Shown here one piece after another: positions 24,301 to 29,024 of a stretch of DNA of 64,000 bases. Below the pieces are notes generated by a model. That model was not told the origin of the DNA. It worked only from the letters and a program-made list of their open reading frames with translations, and did not search any database. The stretch is from Cyrtodaria siliqua (Eukaryota; Mollusca; Bivalvia; Adapedonta; Hiatellidae): assembly GCA_037043455.1 (NCBI GenBank), contig JAWPHD010001276.1:124001-188000 (forward strand). Direction: 5' to 3'. Numbering within the stretch: the first letter of the stretch is position 1; every line of letters begins with the position of its first letter. The translations under genes and the position numbers were made by a program.

Positions 24301-27100
24301 CGACTGTCCTACTGCCAAGGCAAGCCGATGGGCGACGCAGTGGTTCGATAGTATGTGGGGTACCAACTCCCGCAGCTTTGCTCCAACGCCATTCTTCTTG
24401 CCTACCATGACAGAGGCCCCATCACTGCCAATAGCGCACATCTTCTTCAGAGGGAGGTTGATGTCCTGCAGAAAGTCAAGAAGTGCTTCCATAATAGTGG
24501 CCGCTGTGCCGTTCCTCAATGGTATCATGCGTAGAAACTCGGTGCGACTCTGTCCATCCTTCAGATACCTTTAAAAATATAAAAATAAAAAGTCTTTATA
24601 CGTGTTATTGAGTTCTTGTTTGTTATGGTTATGTTCACATTGTTATGAATATTTCGAAAATAAATGTTCTATTTTATTATTAATGAATATTTAATAGGCA
24701 AATTCTTAAAGCATTATCATTATAAAATATATTTCACAAAAGCACAATTAATATGTAAATAAATGATTAGTACCTGCCATACACAATCATCTCATTGACC
24801 ACCTGGATGTCTGTAGTTTCGTCTATCATGATGGAATACCACGGTGACTGCTGTAGATCTTGTAGAATTGGTGCCTGTACCTGTCTCCCTATAGTCAGTA
24901 TGGCATCCTGGATGAATCGCTCCGACTCTGACTTGTCATTTTCTCCACGCTTTAAATTGTTTAACACACTGACTCCCATGTCCTTGCCTGTGAGAAAGAG
25001 AAGAAGTAGTTAGTTTTACCTTTTGTAAATCTGACCTCCATAATAATAGAACATTTGATTATTTAAAAATAATTAAAATGTTAAAATGTTTGAAGGCATC
25101 ATTCAATAAATTAATACTTACATAATTCTAAGAGGTGCTTGTAGTTTGTTGTATGAGGAATTTCCCTCTTTGCCAACCAGTACAGGATCCTGAAGGCACC
25201 AACCCAAGCAAGTTTGGCCAGACTCGAACTATGCTCTACACTGGCAACAATGGTTCTTGTCTTCAGAGTCCGGCTGGCCTCAAATGCCATTGCCTCCTGG
25301 TGACACTCGGAACGTTCATGTCTGCATAAGGAGTCCCTCACAAGATACGTACAGGGGACATCCACCCATGTAGCCTTTCCTATGGCAGCACGTTTTGGTC
25401 TTTTCTGGTGAAGAACGCACAGTTTGCATCTCATGCCTACAAAATAAAAAAATATACTTTTTAAAACAAGGTTTATACAATATATAATTATATAGGTAGT
25501 ATACATCATAGACCTTCATACATGGTATTTAGGTCTATGTACATGATTATACATAAATGAAATATAATCTGTACATAAATAAAATATACAGTACCCTAGT
25601 ACAAACTACAACTAGTTCTATAACATAAAACGTCACACAATATTTAAATCTTTCATGGAGACATTTAATTTATATCAATTTTGATTTTTTACATTTTTCT
25701 TTTTTTTTTTACTTATTCAATAGTGTGACTCGGGATAAAGTCAAAATATTTTTTTTTTTTTTTTTTTTTTAAAAACGTTGAAAATTGATGGTTAAAATCC
25801 CGACGTTAAATATTATTGAACTAAAACTACACCATGACATAATATAATCTGCAATAAATATACCCCAATACAACAAACTCTTTATCCATTAAATTTAGAC
25901 CATAATCAGCTACCATACACTTTACAGTAATCTGCGTTTGAATAAAATAATATTAATTTTCATTTTTTACATTGATTGCCCTTAAATTACATGTATTTAT
26001 TTACTAACCATTTTCCATTTCCTCAACCCATTTGAAGTCTTTCTCCCAGTCTGGATTGAACCCGGTCAGCCTGACCCTGGCTCTTTTGGCGACTGGTTCA
26101 GATGCTGAGTCACAGACAGTAGGTGCAGCCTCAACATTTCTTACCACAAAAAACTTGCCAATTCCCCCATCTAAGGGTCTCTTACTACTTTGCTTCGACA
26201 TTTTGTTATGATAAATTAATAGAAACATCGGGCATTTTATAGCAAAGTAACCCAGTTTAACTTCATTAACTTAATTAATTAAAGATATTAACTAATCTCT
26301 GAAAGTATCGAGTAATTAAAATAATCTGCAACAAATTAATACTTACAAACTGCAGACGATCCACGCAGAGAGCCGACGAACATCAAAACATCATATTTTT
26401 TTTAACAACTCCTTAATAATCACTCATCCTGTATTTAAATCACATTATCCAATCAATTATGTCACATCGCTTCATCTTATCTAATTAATCCCATCAAGTT
26501 TTGTTTGTCGGGACATAATAATGATCAACAATAAACTCAAGTGAATCACAGCTAACGCAACGCGACAACACCGTATCTCTGCCTGATTTGACTGGTTTAT
26601 ACAACTGTACACACTTGTCCTTGACGTGTAGTATTTCACACCGATAGCGCGTGACTTACATCCTGTGTAGAAGGTCTGTTTATAGTGTATGTGTCGGACG
26701 ATAAGCAACACGAATCAAGAAAATCAAAGCACCGCGCTTGGGATTTAAAGGACCGCGCTAATTTCAAGGACAGCGCAAATAAGGATTTTGATTTTCAAGC
26801 ACCGCGCTAGCGCGGTGCTTAAAGGCGCTGTGGAGAACCCTGGATACTGTGAACTCTAATTAGTAATCTGAATGACAGTGTTATATATATTAATAACACC
26901 CCACCCACACACTAAAGTATAAATCATATTATCAAAAGTGTAATTGCGTATAACAAATGTTGACAGTCTTTGTAATTTGTAAAAAAGAAATTGCTTAATT
27001 CTTGACGCATTTATTCACTACCTTTGGACAGTTCTTTAGCTGCAGAATCGTCAAAACCGGTAATATAATTTTCAATCGCATTTTTACAGGGCGCAGCCAT
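231..27100 (-). CDS. MMS19: MMS19 homologue, 5' part (coding exons 1-9; gene runs off the left edge)
   Basis: MMS19 is the HEAT-repeat targeting subunit of the cytosolic iron-sulfur assembly machinery. It delivers Fe-S clusters to DNA repair and replication enzymes such as XPD. Nine exons on the minus strand join in phase (27100-27022, 15960-15912, 15286-15183, 13917-13832, 12596-12452, 10018-9831, 5202-5041, 3831-3754, 320-231). They total 981 nt, or 327 residues, with GT donors and AG acceptors throughout. Hallmarks recalled from vertebrate MMS19 are visible: KLKDHH in exon 4, EVHTQSLPQADRR in exon 5, DAEKDPRNL and SCYFPIDFTP in exon 6, GIKKEDLVMSLR in exon 7. These lie in the N-terminal conserved domain. 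The start MAAPCK has a good Kozak context (A at -3, G at +4). No frameshift or stop was seen. The rest of the protein, some two thirds in other animals, must lie beyond base 1. Intron 1 (about 11 kb) is swollen by transposons. Confidence 0.95.
575..893 (-). repeat. tRNA-derived SINE, minus strand
   Basis: Read on the minus strand, 893-800 has a Pol III box A-like TGGCCGAATGGTTAA and box B-like GGTTTGAATCC about 40 bp apart. A non-tRNA body with a GGTGTTTTACGTC segment follows. That same segment recurs at 985-1030 and 44940-45060, so this is a dispersed family rather than a tRNA gene. Confidence 0.65.
1548..2472. mobile_element. hAT-like non-autonomous element (0.9 kb)
   Basis: The left tip CAGGGTTCGACACTAAC (1548) and the right tip, read inward as CAGGGTTAGACACTAAC (ending 2472), are terminal inverted repeats with one mismatch. 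They are flanked by the direct repeat CTTAACA (1541-1547 and 2473-2479; 8 bp if the left tip lost its C). Subterminal 'ctagccc..gggctag' inverted motifs occur at both ends. There is no transposase ORF. A SINE head is nested inside. Confidence 0.8.
2225..2322 (-). repeat. tRNA-derived SINE head nested in a MITE
   Basis: On the minus strand the segment reads a box A-like TTGGTAGCTCCATGG and a box B-like GGGTTCGCTCC. It lies inside the hAT-like element at 1548-2472, so it inserted later or was carried along with it. Confidence 0.5.
2877..3487. mobile_element. Foldback element with about 300-bp inverted arms
   Basis: The arms 2877-3180 and 3190-3487 are inverted copies of each other. The tips read TATAAGAATCTTTCATGGG inward from both ends. 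The arms share the 'atccggtgaa', 'gaaccgaggc', 'aacatgttgtg' and 'catccgg' blocks and leave almost no spacer. Flanking TA suggests TA target duplication as in Tc1/mariner-derived MITEs, but this is not certain. A second, half-length copy is at 15483-15792. Confidence 0.8.
3754..3831 (-). CDS. MMS19: MMS19 coding exon 8
   Basis: This 78-bp exon has 26 codons in phase 0: GMCAETYSTESLNEFQSSFF, then NCIKKE. The acceptor is TTGTAG and the donor GTATGG. Confidence 0.9.
3832..5040 (-). other. MMS19 intron 7
   Basis: This 1.2-kb AT-rich intron shows no genes. A short phrase 'aaacaggcttc(a/g)ataa' recurs three or four times (3927, 3959, 4928) beside a (TA)n run at 3978-3990. Nothing else is recognisable. 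Confidence 0.7.
5041..5202 (-). CDS. MMS19: MMS19 coding exon 7
   Basis: This 162-bp exon is exactly 54 codons: SASDPSGIKKEDLVMSLRRC, then LAATPKFAQYCLPLLLEKL, ending at FETL. It follows directly on the PIDFTP motif of exon 6, as in other MMS19 proteins. Confidence 0.95.
5748..6379. repeat. 38-bp minisatellite, about 16 near-identical copies
   Basis: The unit begins CAGCACCACTGGGTATCAGG and runs 38 bp to ...AGCCTCAT. Copies are almost identical, apart from a CATCAT insertion near 5826 and a G change in the last copy (6365). Because 38 is not a multiple of 3 and the unit has no stop in any forward frame, all three plus frames stay open for over 200 codons. These are not genes. The array lies in MMS19 intron 6. 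Confidence 0.95.
6616..8645 (+). mobile_element. Composite tandem-repeat element (HINE/pearl-like?)
   Basis: The element begins AACAAGAGGCCCAAGAGGGC, the same start as at 16956 and 17731. It continues with two copies of a ~150-bp unit (7060-7370), a ~120-bp unit shared with 17600-18790, and four copies of a ~160-bp unit (about 7970-8600, 'cacatttgctttgtcac'). It ends near 'tgtctcttgttttctt' (8645). A common head, internal tandem cores and a simple tail recall bivalve pearl/HINE-type non-autonomous Helentrons. The class is inference. Confidence 0.6.
8718..9058. mobile_element. Possible hAT-like MITE
   Basis: The left tip CAGGGCTTTTTTTC and the right tip (read inward CAGGTTTTTTGGCTG) are similar, and the interior repeats 'aattgggaattt'. 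No clean target duplication was seen, so boundaries are tentative. Confidence 0.35.
9831..10018 (-). CDS. MMS19: MMS19 coding exon 6
   Basis: This 188-bp exon carries the best-conserved stretch: DFVYGYIQTMDAEKDPRNL, FVEEMFEVVSCYFPIDFTP. The acceptor is TTGTAG and the donor GTAAGT. A downstream acceptor (TACAG at 10012) would break the frame, so the 10018 boundary is preferred. Confidence 0.95.
10019..12451 (-). other. MMS19 intron 5
   Basis: The intron holds a dispersed mollusc repeat at 10130-10470 ('ggtggttctacccaggtg...gcacctggggt'), a stretch of 'cggttag/cgatcag' repeats at 10850-10930, and the hAT-like MITE 11168-12391. No exon was found. Confidence 0.7.
11168..12391. mobile_element. 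hAT-like non-autonomous element (1.2 kb)
   Basis: Both ends read inward as CAGGGTTTCCATT, a perfect 13-bp TIR. They are flanked by the direct repeat GGACAC (11162-11167 and 12392-12397). An 86-codon ORF inside (11594-11854) shows no transposase motif. The element lies in MMS19 intron 5. Confidence 0.8.
12452..12596 (-). CDS. MMS19: MMS19 coding exon 5
   Basis: This 145-bp exon reads SQSPNLTGETVEAVCRIVFT and then EVHTQSLPQADRRSVFTILH, near-collinear with vertebrate MMS19. The acceptor is ATACAG and the donor GTAATA. A hAT-like MITE in the next intron ends only about 60 bp from the donor. Confidence 0.92.
12597..13831 (-). other. MMS19 intron 4 with short tandem repeats
   Basis: The intron contains a ~65-bp unit repeated about 2.5 times (13290-13450: 'cggctaccaccagc...actatcaatag') and a ~50-bp unit repeated twice (13490-13600: 'tatataaggag...atcacattcacg'). 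The rest is unassigned. Confidence 0.65.
13832..13917 (-). CDS. MMS19: MMS19 coding exon 4
   Basis: This 86-bp exon encodes SLLVTYLCEKLKDHHSLQAP... The KLKDHH box is highly typical of MMS19. The acceptor is TTTCAG and the donor GTAAGT. Confidence 0.92.
13918..15182 (-). other. MMS19 intron 3
   Basis: Positions 13960-14410 hold a diverged copy of a dispersed repeat also found at 20340-20650. Both share 'gaaaaatcg.gg..aatattt', 'gttatgttt.tatacattta' and 'ttcacaccctgtttgcat' blocks. A small MITE is at 14564-14708. No exon was found. Confidence 0.65.
14564..14708. mobile_element. Small MITE (145 bp)
   Basis: The ends read inward CAGGTGTGTCATT perfectly on both sides. Flanks ACAAAG / ACAGAG are a near-match 6-bp duplication. 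The TIR style is hAT-like and there is no coding capacity. Confidence 0.55.
15183..15286 (-). CDS. MMS19: MMS19 coding exon 3
   Basis: This 104-bp exon reads EYLTNKETSTRARATRLIAD..., the region of the conserved TRAR motif near the start of the N-terminal HEAT array. The acceptor is CTCAG and the donor GTAATC. Phases fit exons 2 and 4. Confidence 0.9.
15483..15792. mobile_element. Half-copy of the foldback element at 2877-3487
   Basis: The copy begins 'taagaatctttcatgggta' and follows the same order of blocks as one arm of the 2.9-3.5 kb element, ending in 'tccggtatgcaagaata' near that element's centre. Only one arm is present. It lies in MMS19 intron 2. Confidence 0.75.
15912..15960 (-). CDS. 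MMS19: MMS19 coding exon 2
   Basis: This 49-bp microexon has a TTTCAG acceptor and a GTAAGA donor. It reads LFSRNVVLTDVIENL between split codons at both ends. It matches the short segment before the 'ENPEPRTRARG'-like motif of vertebrate MMS19 and keeps the frame between exons 1 and 3. Confidence 0.85.
16541..16853. mobile_element. TIR MITE, 'AGGCC..GTGTGTTTCC' family, copy 1
   Basis: The left end AGGCC, then an A-run, then GTGTGTTTCC is mirrored at the right end ('ggaaacacgggttttg', T-run, 'gcct'). Internal 'agggtcggt' blocks are shared with copy 2 at 28887-29256. Confidence 0.65.
16956..18800 (+). mobile_element. Two adjacent tandem-repeat elements (HINE/pearl-like?)
   Basis: Heads AGAGGCCCAAGAGGGCCTGT occur at 16956 and again at 17731. 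The first contains about three ~140-bp units (17100-17560) that are the reverse complement of the 39.5-41.0 kb array. The second has about five ~120-bp units with 'gaaggccctatcgtcttaac' and 'tcaagggccataactccgct'. It ends in a hairpin 'ctggcc-ttcg-ggccag' (18777-18793) and then 'taaagctaaaaa'. A palindrome just before the 3' end is typical of Helitron/Helentron relatives; class by inference. A 118-codon Phe-rich ORF here comes from poly(A/T) runs only. Confidence 0.6.
19404..20281. mobile_element. hAT-like non-autonomous element (0.88 kb)
   Basis: The left tip CAGTGCTCCAAGAA and right tip (inward CGTGCTCCAAGAA) form TIRs with a 1-nt gap. They are flanked by GAATTT on both sides (19398-19403, 20282-20287). 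Subterminal 'gactagcccg..cgggc' motifs resemble those of the element at 1548-2472. No transposase ORF is present. Confidence 0.75.
20340..20650. repeat. Dispersed repeat, second copy of 13960-14410
   Basis: Blocks such as 'tctgaaaaatcg', 'tatacatttatag', 'acttgtcgtgaattggc' and 'cacaccctgtttgcatat' are collinear with intron 3 sequence. The unit and its ends are not defined. Confidence 0.5.
21556..22263 (-). pseudogene. Tandem duplicate of hAT exons 7-8 with a 232-bp deletion
   Basis: The segment matches 22264-23219 nearly base for base, including introns and 3' flank. In the exon 8 copy, sequence jumps at 'gggccctg' (about 21853), as if bases 22585-22816 of the intact copy were removed between two GCCCTG repeats (22579 and 22811). 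The loss is not a multiple of three and removes the dimerisation core. Exon 7 of this copy is open but has substitutions. Confidence 0.85.
22497..22502 (-). terminator. Poly(A) signal overlapping the transposase stop codon
   Basis: The minus strand reads TAATAAAG at 22503-22496, so AATAAA starts inside the stop codon. If used, the 3' UTR would be only some tens of bases. The same string exists in the downstream duplicate (about 21780). Confidence 0.4.
22501..22887 (-). CDS. hAT transposase exon 8 (dimerisation domain, stop)
   Basis: TLASHFHLDEQRTELEWRQV leads into IGLLLPTSTADCERGFSTLK and ends RRTSL with TAA at 22503-22501. The downstream tandem copy (21783-21925) lacks 232 bp of this exon, including the CERGFS motif, so only this copy encodes the domain. 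Confidence 0.9.
   Translation of the reverse strand, partial: TLASHFHLDEQRTELEWRQVKAAIRADPAKTSMAPEKTMEWIAGKLETSHPNMFQIAAIGLLLPTSTADCERGFSTLKRVKTEHRSTLSNKVLNSLIAVSVQGPSPADMDYDKCVEDWHKSSNRRTSL
22501..26201 (-). CDS. hAT-family transposase / ZNF862-like protein, 8 exons, intact, 690 aa
   Basis: The exons are 26201-26009, 25436-25122, 24987-24774, 24568-24196, 24010-23756, 23572-23387, 23179-23030 and 22887-22501. They total 2073 nt, every junction is in phase and GT-AG, and there is no internal stop. The N-terminus (MSKQSSKRPLDGGIGKFF) is followed by a Trp-rich zinc-binding region (WEKDFKW, CKLC, then the H and C residues of RHERSECH), like the BED/TTF fingers of ZNF862/KIAA1586-type proteins. 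The RNase H-like core has IMIDETTD and AIGSDGASVMVGKKNGVG, with likely catalytic Asp residues. The C-terminus has PTSTADCERGFSTLKRVKTE, the hAT dimerisation motif whose Glu is probably the third acidic residue. The upstream in-frame ATG at 26228 has a poorer context. An AATAAA overlaps the stop codon. This is a mobile-element gene rather than a clear host gene, since its TIRs are intact. Confidence 0.9.
23030..23179 (-). CDS. hAT transposase exon 7
   Basis: The exon has 50 codons: VYTKFLNNIENNLRDRFPDL ... DDEEDLASYANAEMK. A second, slightly diverged copy lies in the tandem duplicate (22080-22226). Confidence 0.85.
23387..23572 (-). CDS. hAT transposase exon 6
   Basis: The exon has 62 codons, a helical region without a distinctive motif (TRDAVYTVIRPLVNGTISII...). 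The acceptor is TTTTAG and the donor GTAAGT. Confidence 0.8.
23756..24010 (-). CDS. hAT transposase exon 5
   Basis: The exon has exactly 85 codons. LTQAKDVRWLSHDLATNTLR carries the conserved RWLS motif that follows the catalytic core in ZNF862-like proteins. The acceptor is TTATAG and the donor GTAAGT. Confidence 0.85.
24196..24568 (-). CDS. hAT transposase exon 4 (catalytic core)
   Basis: The exon contains KKMCAIGSDGASVMVGKKNG, the second Asp motif, then LVPHILSNHCVAHRLALAVG, the conserved C-x2-H segment of hAT transposases. The acceptor is TTAAAG and the donor GTAAAT. Confidence 0.88.
24774..24987 (-). CDS. hAT transposase exon 3
   Basis: The exon encodes KDMGVSVLNNLKRGENDKSE through to SPWYSIMIDETTDIQVVNEM. 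DETTD is the usual place of the first catalytic Asp in hAT transposases. The acceptor is TCACAG and the donor GTACTA. Confidence 0.85.
25122..25436 (-). CDS. hAT transposase exon 2 (zinc-finger domain)
   Basis: The exon starts MRCKLCVLHQKRPKRAAIGK and includes WVDVPCTYLVRDSLCRHERS, then ECHQEAM. CX2C followed by His/Cys pairs fits a TTF/BED-like DNA-binding finger. The acceptor is TTGTAG and the donor GTAAGT. Confidence 0.85.
26009..26201 (-). CDS. hAT transposase exon 1
   Basis: The exon encodes 64 residues plus one base: a basic N-terminus (SKQSSKRPLDGG), a possible nuclear signal (AKRARVR), and the DWEKDFKWVEEME segment that begins the zinc-binding domain. The donor is GTTAGT. Start at 26201 chosen for A at -3. 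Confidence 0.85.
27022..27100 (-). CDS. MMS19: MMS19 coding exon 1
   Basis: The exon starts with ATG at 27100-27098 and codes 26 residues (MAAPCKNAIENYITGFDD...). It ends one base into a codon at a GTAGTG donor. Joined to exon 2 it reads ...AKELSKDLFSRNVVLTDVI, which resembles the vertebrate MMS19 N-terminus in order and length. Exon 1 sits in the short interval facing the UBTD gene. Confidence 0.85.
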
Positions 27101-27125
27101 GATTGTAGATCTGCAGTAACTAATA

Positions 27126-27192
27126 GTCTGGTACCGCTACTCTCTGTTGACAAAGAGTGAGTAGCTAGCGCGGTACGAGAAAAGTACCAGAC
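27126..27192. repeat. Hairpin in the bidirectional promoter
   Basis: The outer arms GTCTGGTAC / GTACCAGAC pair perfectly. Inner 'ctactct..' / 'agagtgagtag' and 'accgc' / 'gcggt' segments extend the stem imperfectly around a short loop. It may be a small MITE remnant or a regulatory fold. Confidence 0.6.
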
Positions 27193-27197
27193 AAGAT

Positions 27198-27270
27198 AAC
27201 TGATTGTAGCCTGGTTCCCTGGCAGTGTGCAAAGCATTGTGGGCCAGGGAACCAGGCTAAACTGATTGTA
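27198..27270. repeat. Perfect 16-bp inverted repeat flanked by 11-bp direct repeats
   Basis: Arms TAGCCTGGTTCCCTGG (27207-27222) and its reverse complement (27244-27259) enclose a 21-nt loop. AACTGATTGTA occurs on both sides (27198-27208 and 27260-27270), overlapping the stem edge by two bases. The layout is that of a tiny insertion with target duplication. Confidence 0.7.
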
Positions 27271-27509
27271 AAGAAAAGTGAATATTTACTTTGTACAGAA
27301 ATCTTATATTTCTTTCTCGCTAATTAAAATATAATTTACCAATTTGGCTAAAGCAAATATTTACTAGCATGTTATAAATGTTTACTATCAGTAATTATAT
27401 CCATTGTTTTCCAATGTTAAACTCGCTGCGGAAATTATGACGTCATCATAGGCAGGAAGAGAGAACTGTCAATATTTTGATGCTGTTCCCCGACCCCACA
27501 AACTAAACA

Positions 27510-27579
27510 ATGGGTGGGTGTTTGGGAAGTCGAAGACACCACGATCACTCCTCCAGAGAGTCGTCCGATGTAGCAGGAA
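27510..27579 (+). CDS. UBTD1/2: UBTD coding exon 1
   Basis: The exon encodes 23 residues ([20 protein letters not shown]...) plus one base, ending at a GTATGG donor (27580). The predicted lipid-modified N-terminus is followed by a His/Ser-rich linker. Reading on past 27579 would give an unrelated tail. Confidence 0.9.
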
Positions 27580-28989
27580 GTATGGACTACTTTGATGTTA
27601 TTTTTGTTCCAAAAAGGGGTCGTAAAATACTAAATTATTCAATGACAAATGTCAGTGCCAGAGATAAATTATATCATTTCATAATAACAGAGAAAATATG
27701 TAAAACAAGCTGAGTTGGATGTGTGGTTAGCAAACATGCATGCCTCTTGAGCCAGAGGTGCTGGGTTTTGATCCTGTGTTCATGCTCCTACATGCCGTCC
27801 ATTGTATTCTGAGCCGACTCTCTGACCTAACACTTTTAGTTGAATTGAATGTATTTTAACGGCTCACCAACACAGTATAGGTTATTTAGAGCCGCCCCAG
27901 AGAGAGGGGAAGGGGATACATAGGAATCCGGGAACCGTGTCCTACTCTTATCGAATAGATTCCTATGGTTCCTTAACGTGCTCGGAGGAAAGACCGATAC
28001 ACGGGACTGCCCGGGTTTACGTCCCCATCAGACGGACGAGGCTAAGGGAATGTGTCTTGCCCAAGAACACACCGACGATACTCAGTGGCACCACGGAGGA
28101 TTAAACCCGGGGCCTCCGGTTACAAATCCGCCGCGCTACCGTACTGCTACGATCTCATAACCTGCGGTGTGGGAATGTAATAAAGTCGTGATATATTTAT
28201 CATATTACATTCTAGTTAGTGAAATAAATATGCAAATGAAGGTCGAATGATCATTCAGTCTTTTACCTTCAGCTAGGTGTGCATCGAATTTGTCTCGTCG
28301 ATGTCCATAACCGCTTAAAATACCTGATTACAAAAATCGACGAGGTAATTACGTTGTTCTGAGAAGATAGAGTCGTTCTCCTGTATGATTTGTTAAATTT
28401 TTATTCGGCATCCGTATCAATACAATCTGTACAGAAATGTTGGGAATAGCATTTGCACTCTATAATTGTGTCATGTTCATCATGAAAGAGCAAATCACAT
28501 TTTTACGCTTCATCATCACTACCCTCATCAGCACTTAAGGATCATGAGTTTGCAGCTAAAGACGTATGTTTCTCCCATTTCTAGTCGTGCAAGATATTGT
28601 TTTTCCCCATGGCAGATAACTCTATTTTACGACATGTGACTCTTACATGAAACATCATGACATTGCTTTGGTGATGTCGCCTTATTCTTTTAAAAAGTAG
28701 GCGGGTGATTTATTATAATTCTTTATTTTGTTGTTTTATTGGGGACTTAAAAGTGTCCGGTCAGCTAAACAATGTAGGAGGATAAATCACTCTATTAAAG
28801 GGACACACAGCAATTTTGAAGTGTTTGAAATGGGTGTCTTGACTTATATATCCAGGATCATGTTTACTTTTAACCTGGTTACATTTAGGCCTAATAAAAA
28901 AACATGTGTGTTTCCGGTTTCCCGACCGACCCTACTTTATCACCGCCGACCCTAAATATTTTTAGCGGAAAAAAAATAAAAATTAAAAA

Positions 28990-29024
<35 letters not shown>

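Larger units (their letters stand above)
21311..26842 (-). mobile_element. Complete autonomous hAT-type transposon with an intron-bearing transposase
   Basis: The TIRs are CAGGGTCCTCCACAG (21311-21325) and, read inward, CAGGGTTCTCCACAG (26842-26828), matching at 14 of 15 positions. They are flanked by the direct repeat GATAC on both sides (21306-21310, 26843-26847). The 5532-bp body carries one eight-exon minus-strand gene with a hAT C-terminal dimerisation motif. Subterminal GCGC-rich motifs cluster at the right end (26727-26827), with a few at the left (21337-21356). hAT elements usually make 8-bp duplications; 5-bp ones have been described for some subgroups. The 3' part is tandemly duplicated (21556-22263 versus 22264-23219). 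Intact ends, duplication and ORF point to a young insertion. Confidence 0.9.
15961..27021 (-). other. MMS19 intron 1 (11 kb) hosting several transposons
   Basis: In order: an AT-rich stretch (15961-16540), MITE 16541-16853, tandem-repeat elements 16956-18800, unassigned sequence (18800-19400), hAT-like MITE 19404-20281, dispersed repeat 20340-20650, unassigned sequence, then the complete hAT transposon 21311-26842. The hAT transposase is on the same strand as MMS19. Confidence 0.85.
27101..27509. promoter_or_regulatory. Shared intergenic promoter region between MMS19 and UBTD
   Basis: Only 409 bp separate the two start codons, so both 5' UTRs and promoters must lie here. No TATA box is obvious. 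Two hairpins occupy the MMS19 side: an outer 9-bp pair (GTCTGGTAC 27126-27134 with GTACCAGAC 27184-27192) with further internal pairing, and a perfect 16-bp pair (27207-27222 with 27244-27259) flanked by direct repeats. A TGACGTCA-like CRE (ATGACGTCATCA, about 27437-27448) lies about 65 bp before the UBTD ATG. Confidence 0.75.
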
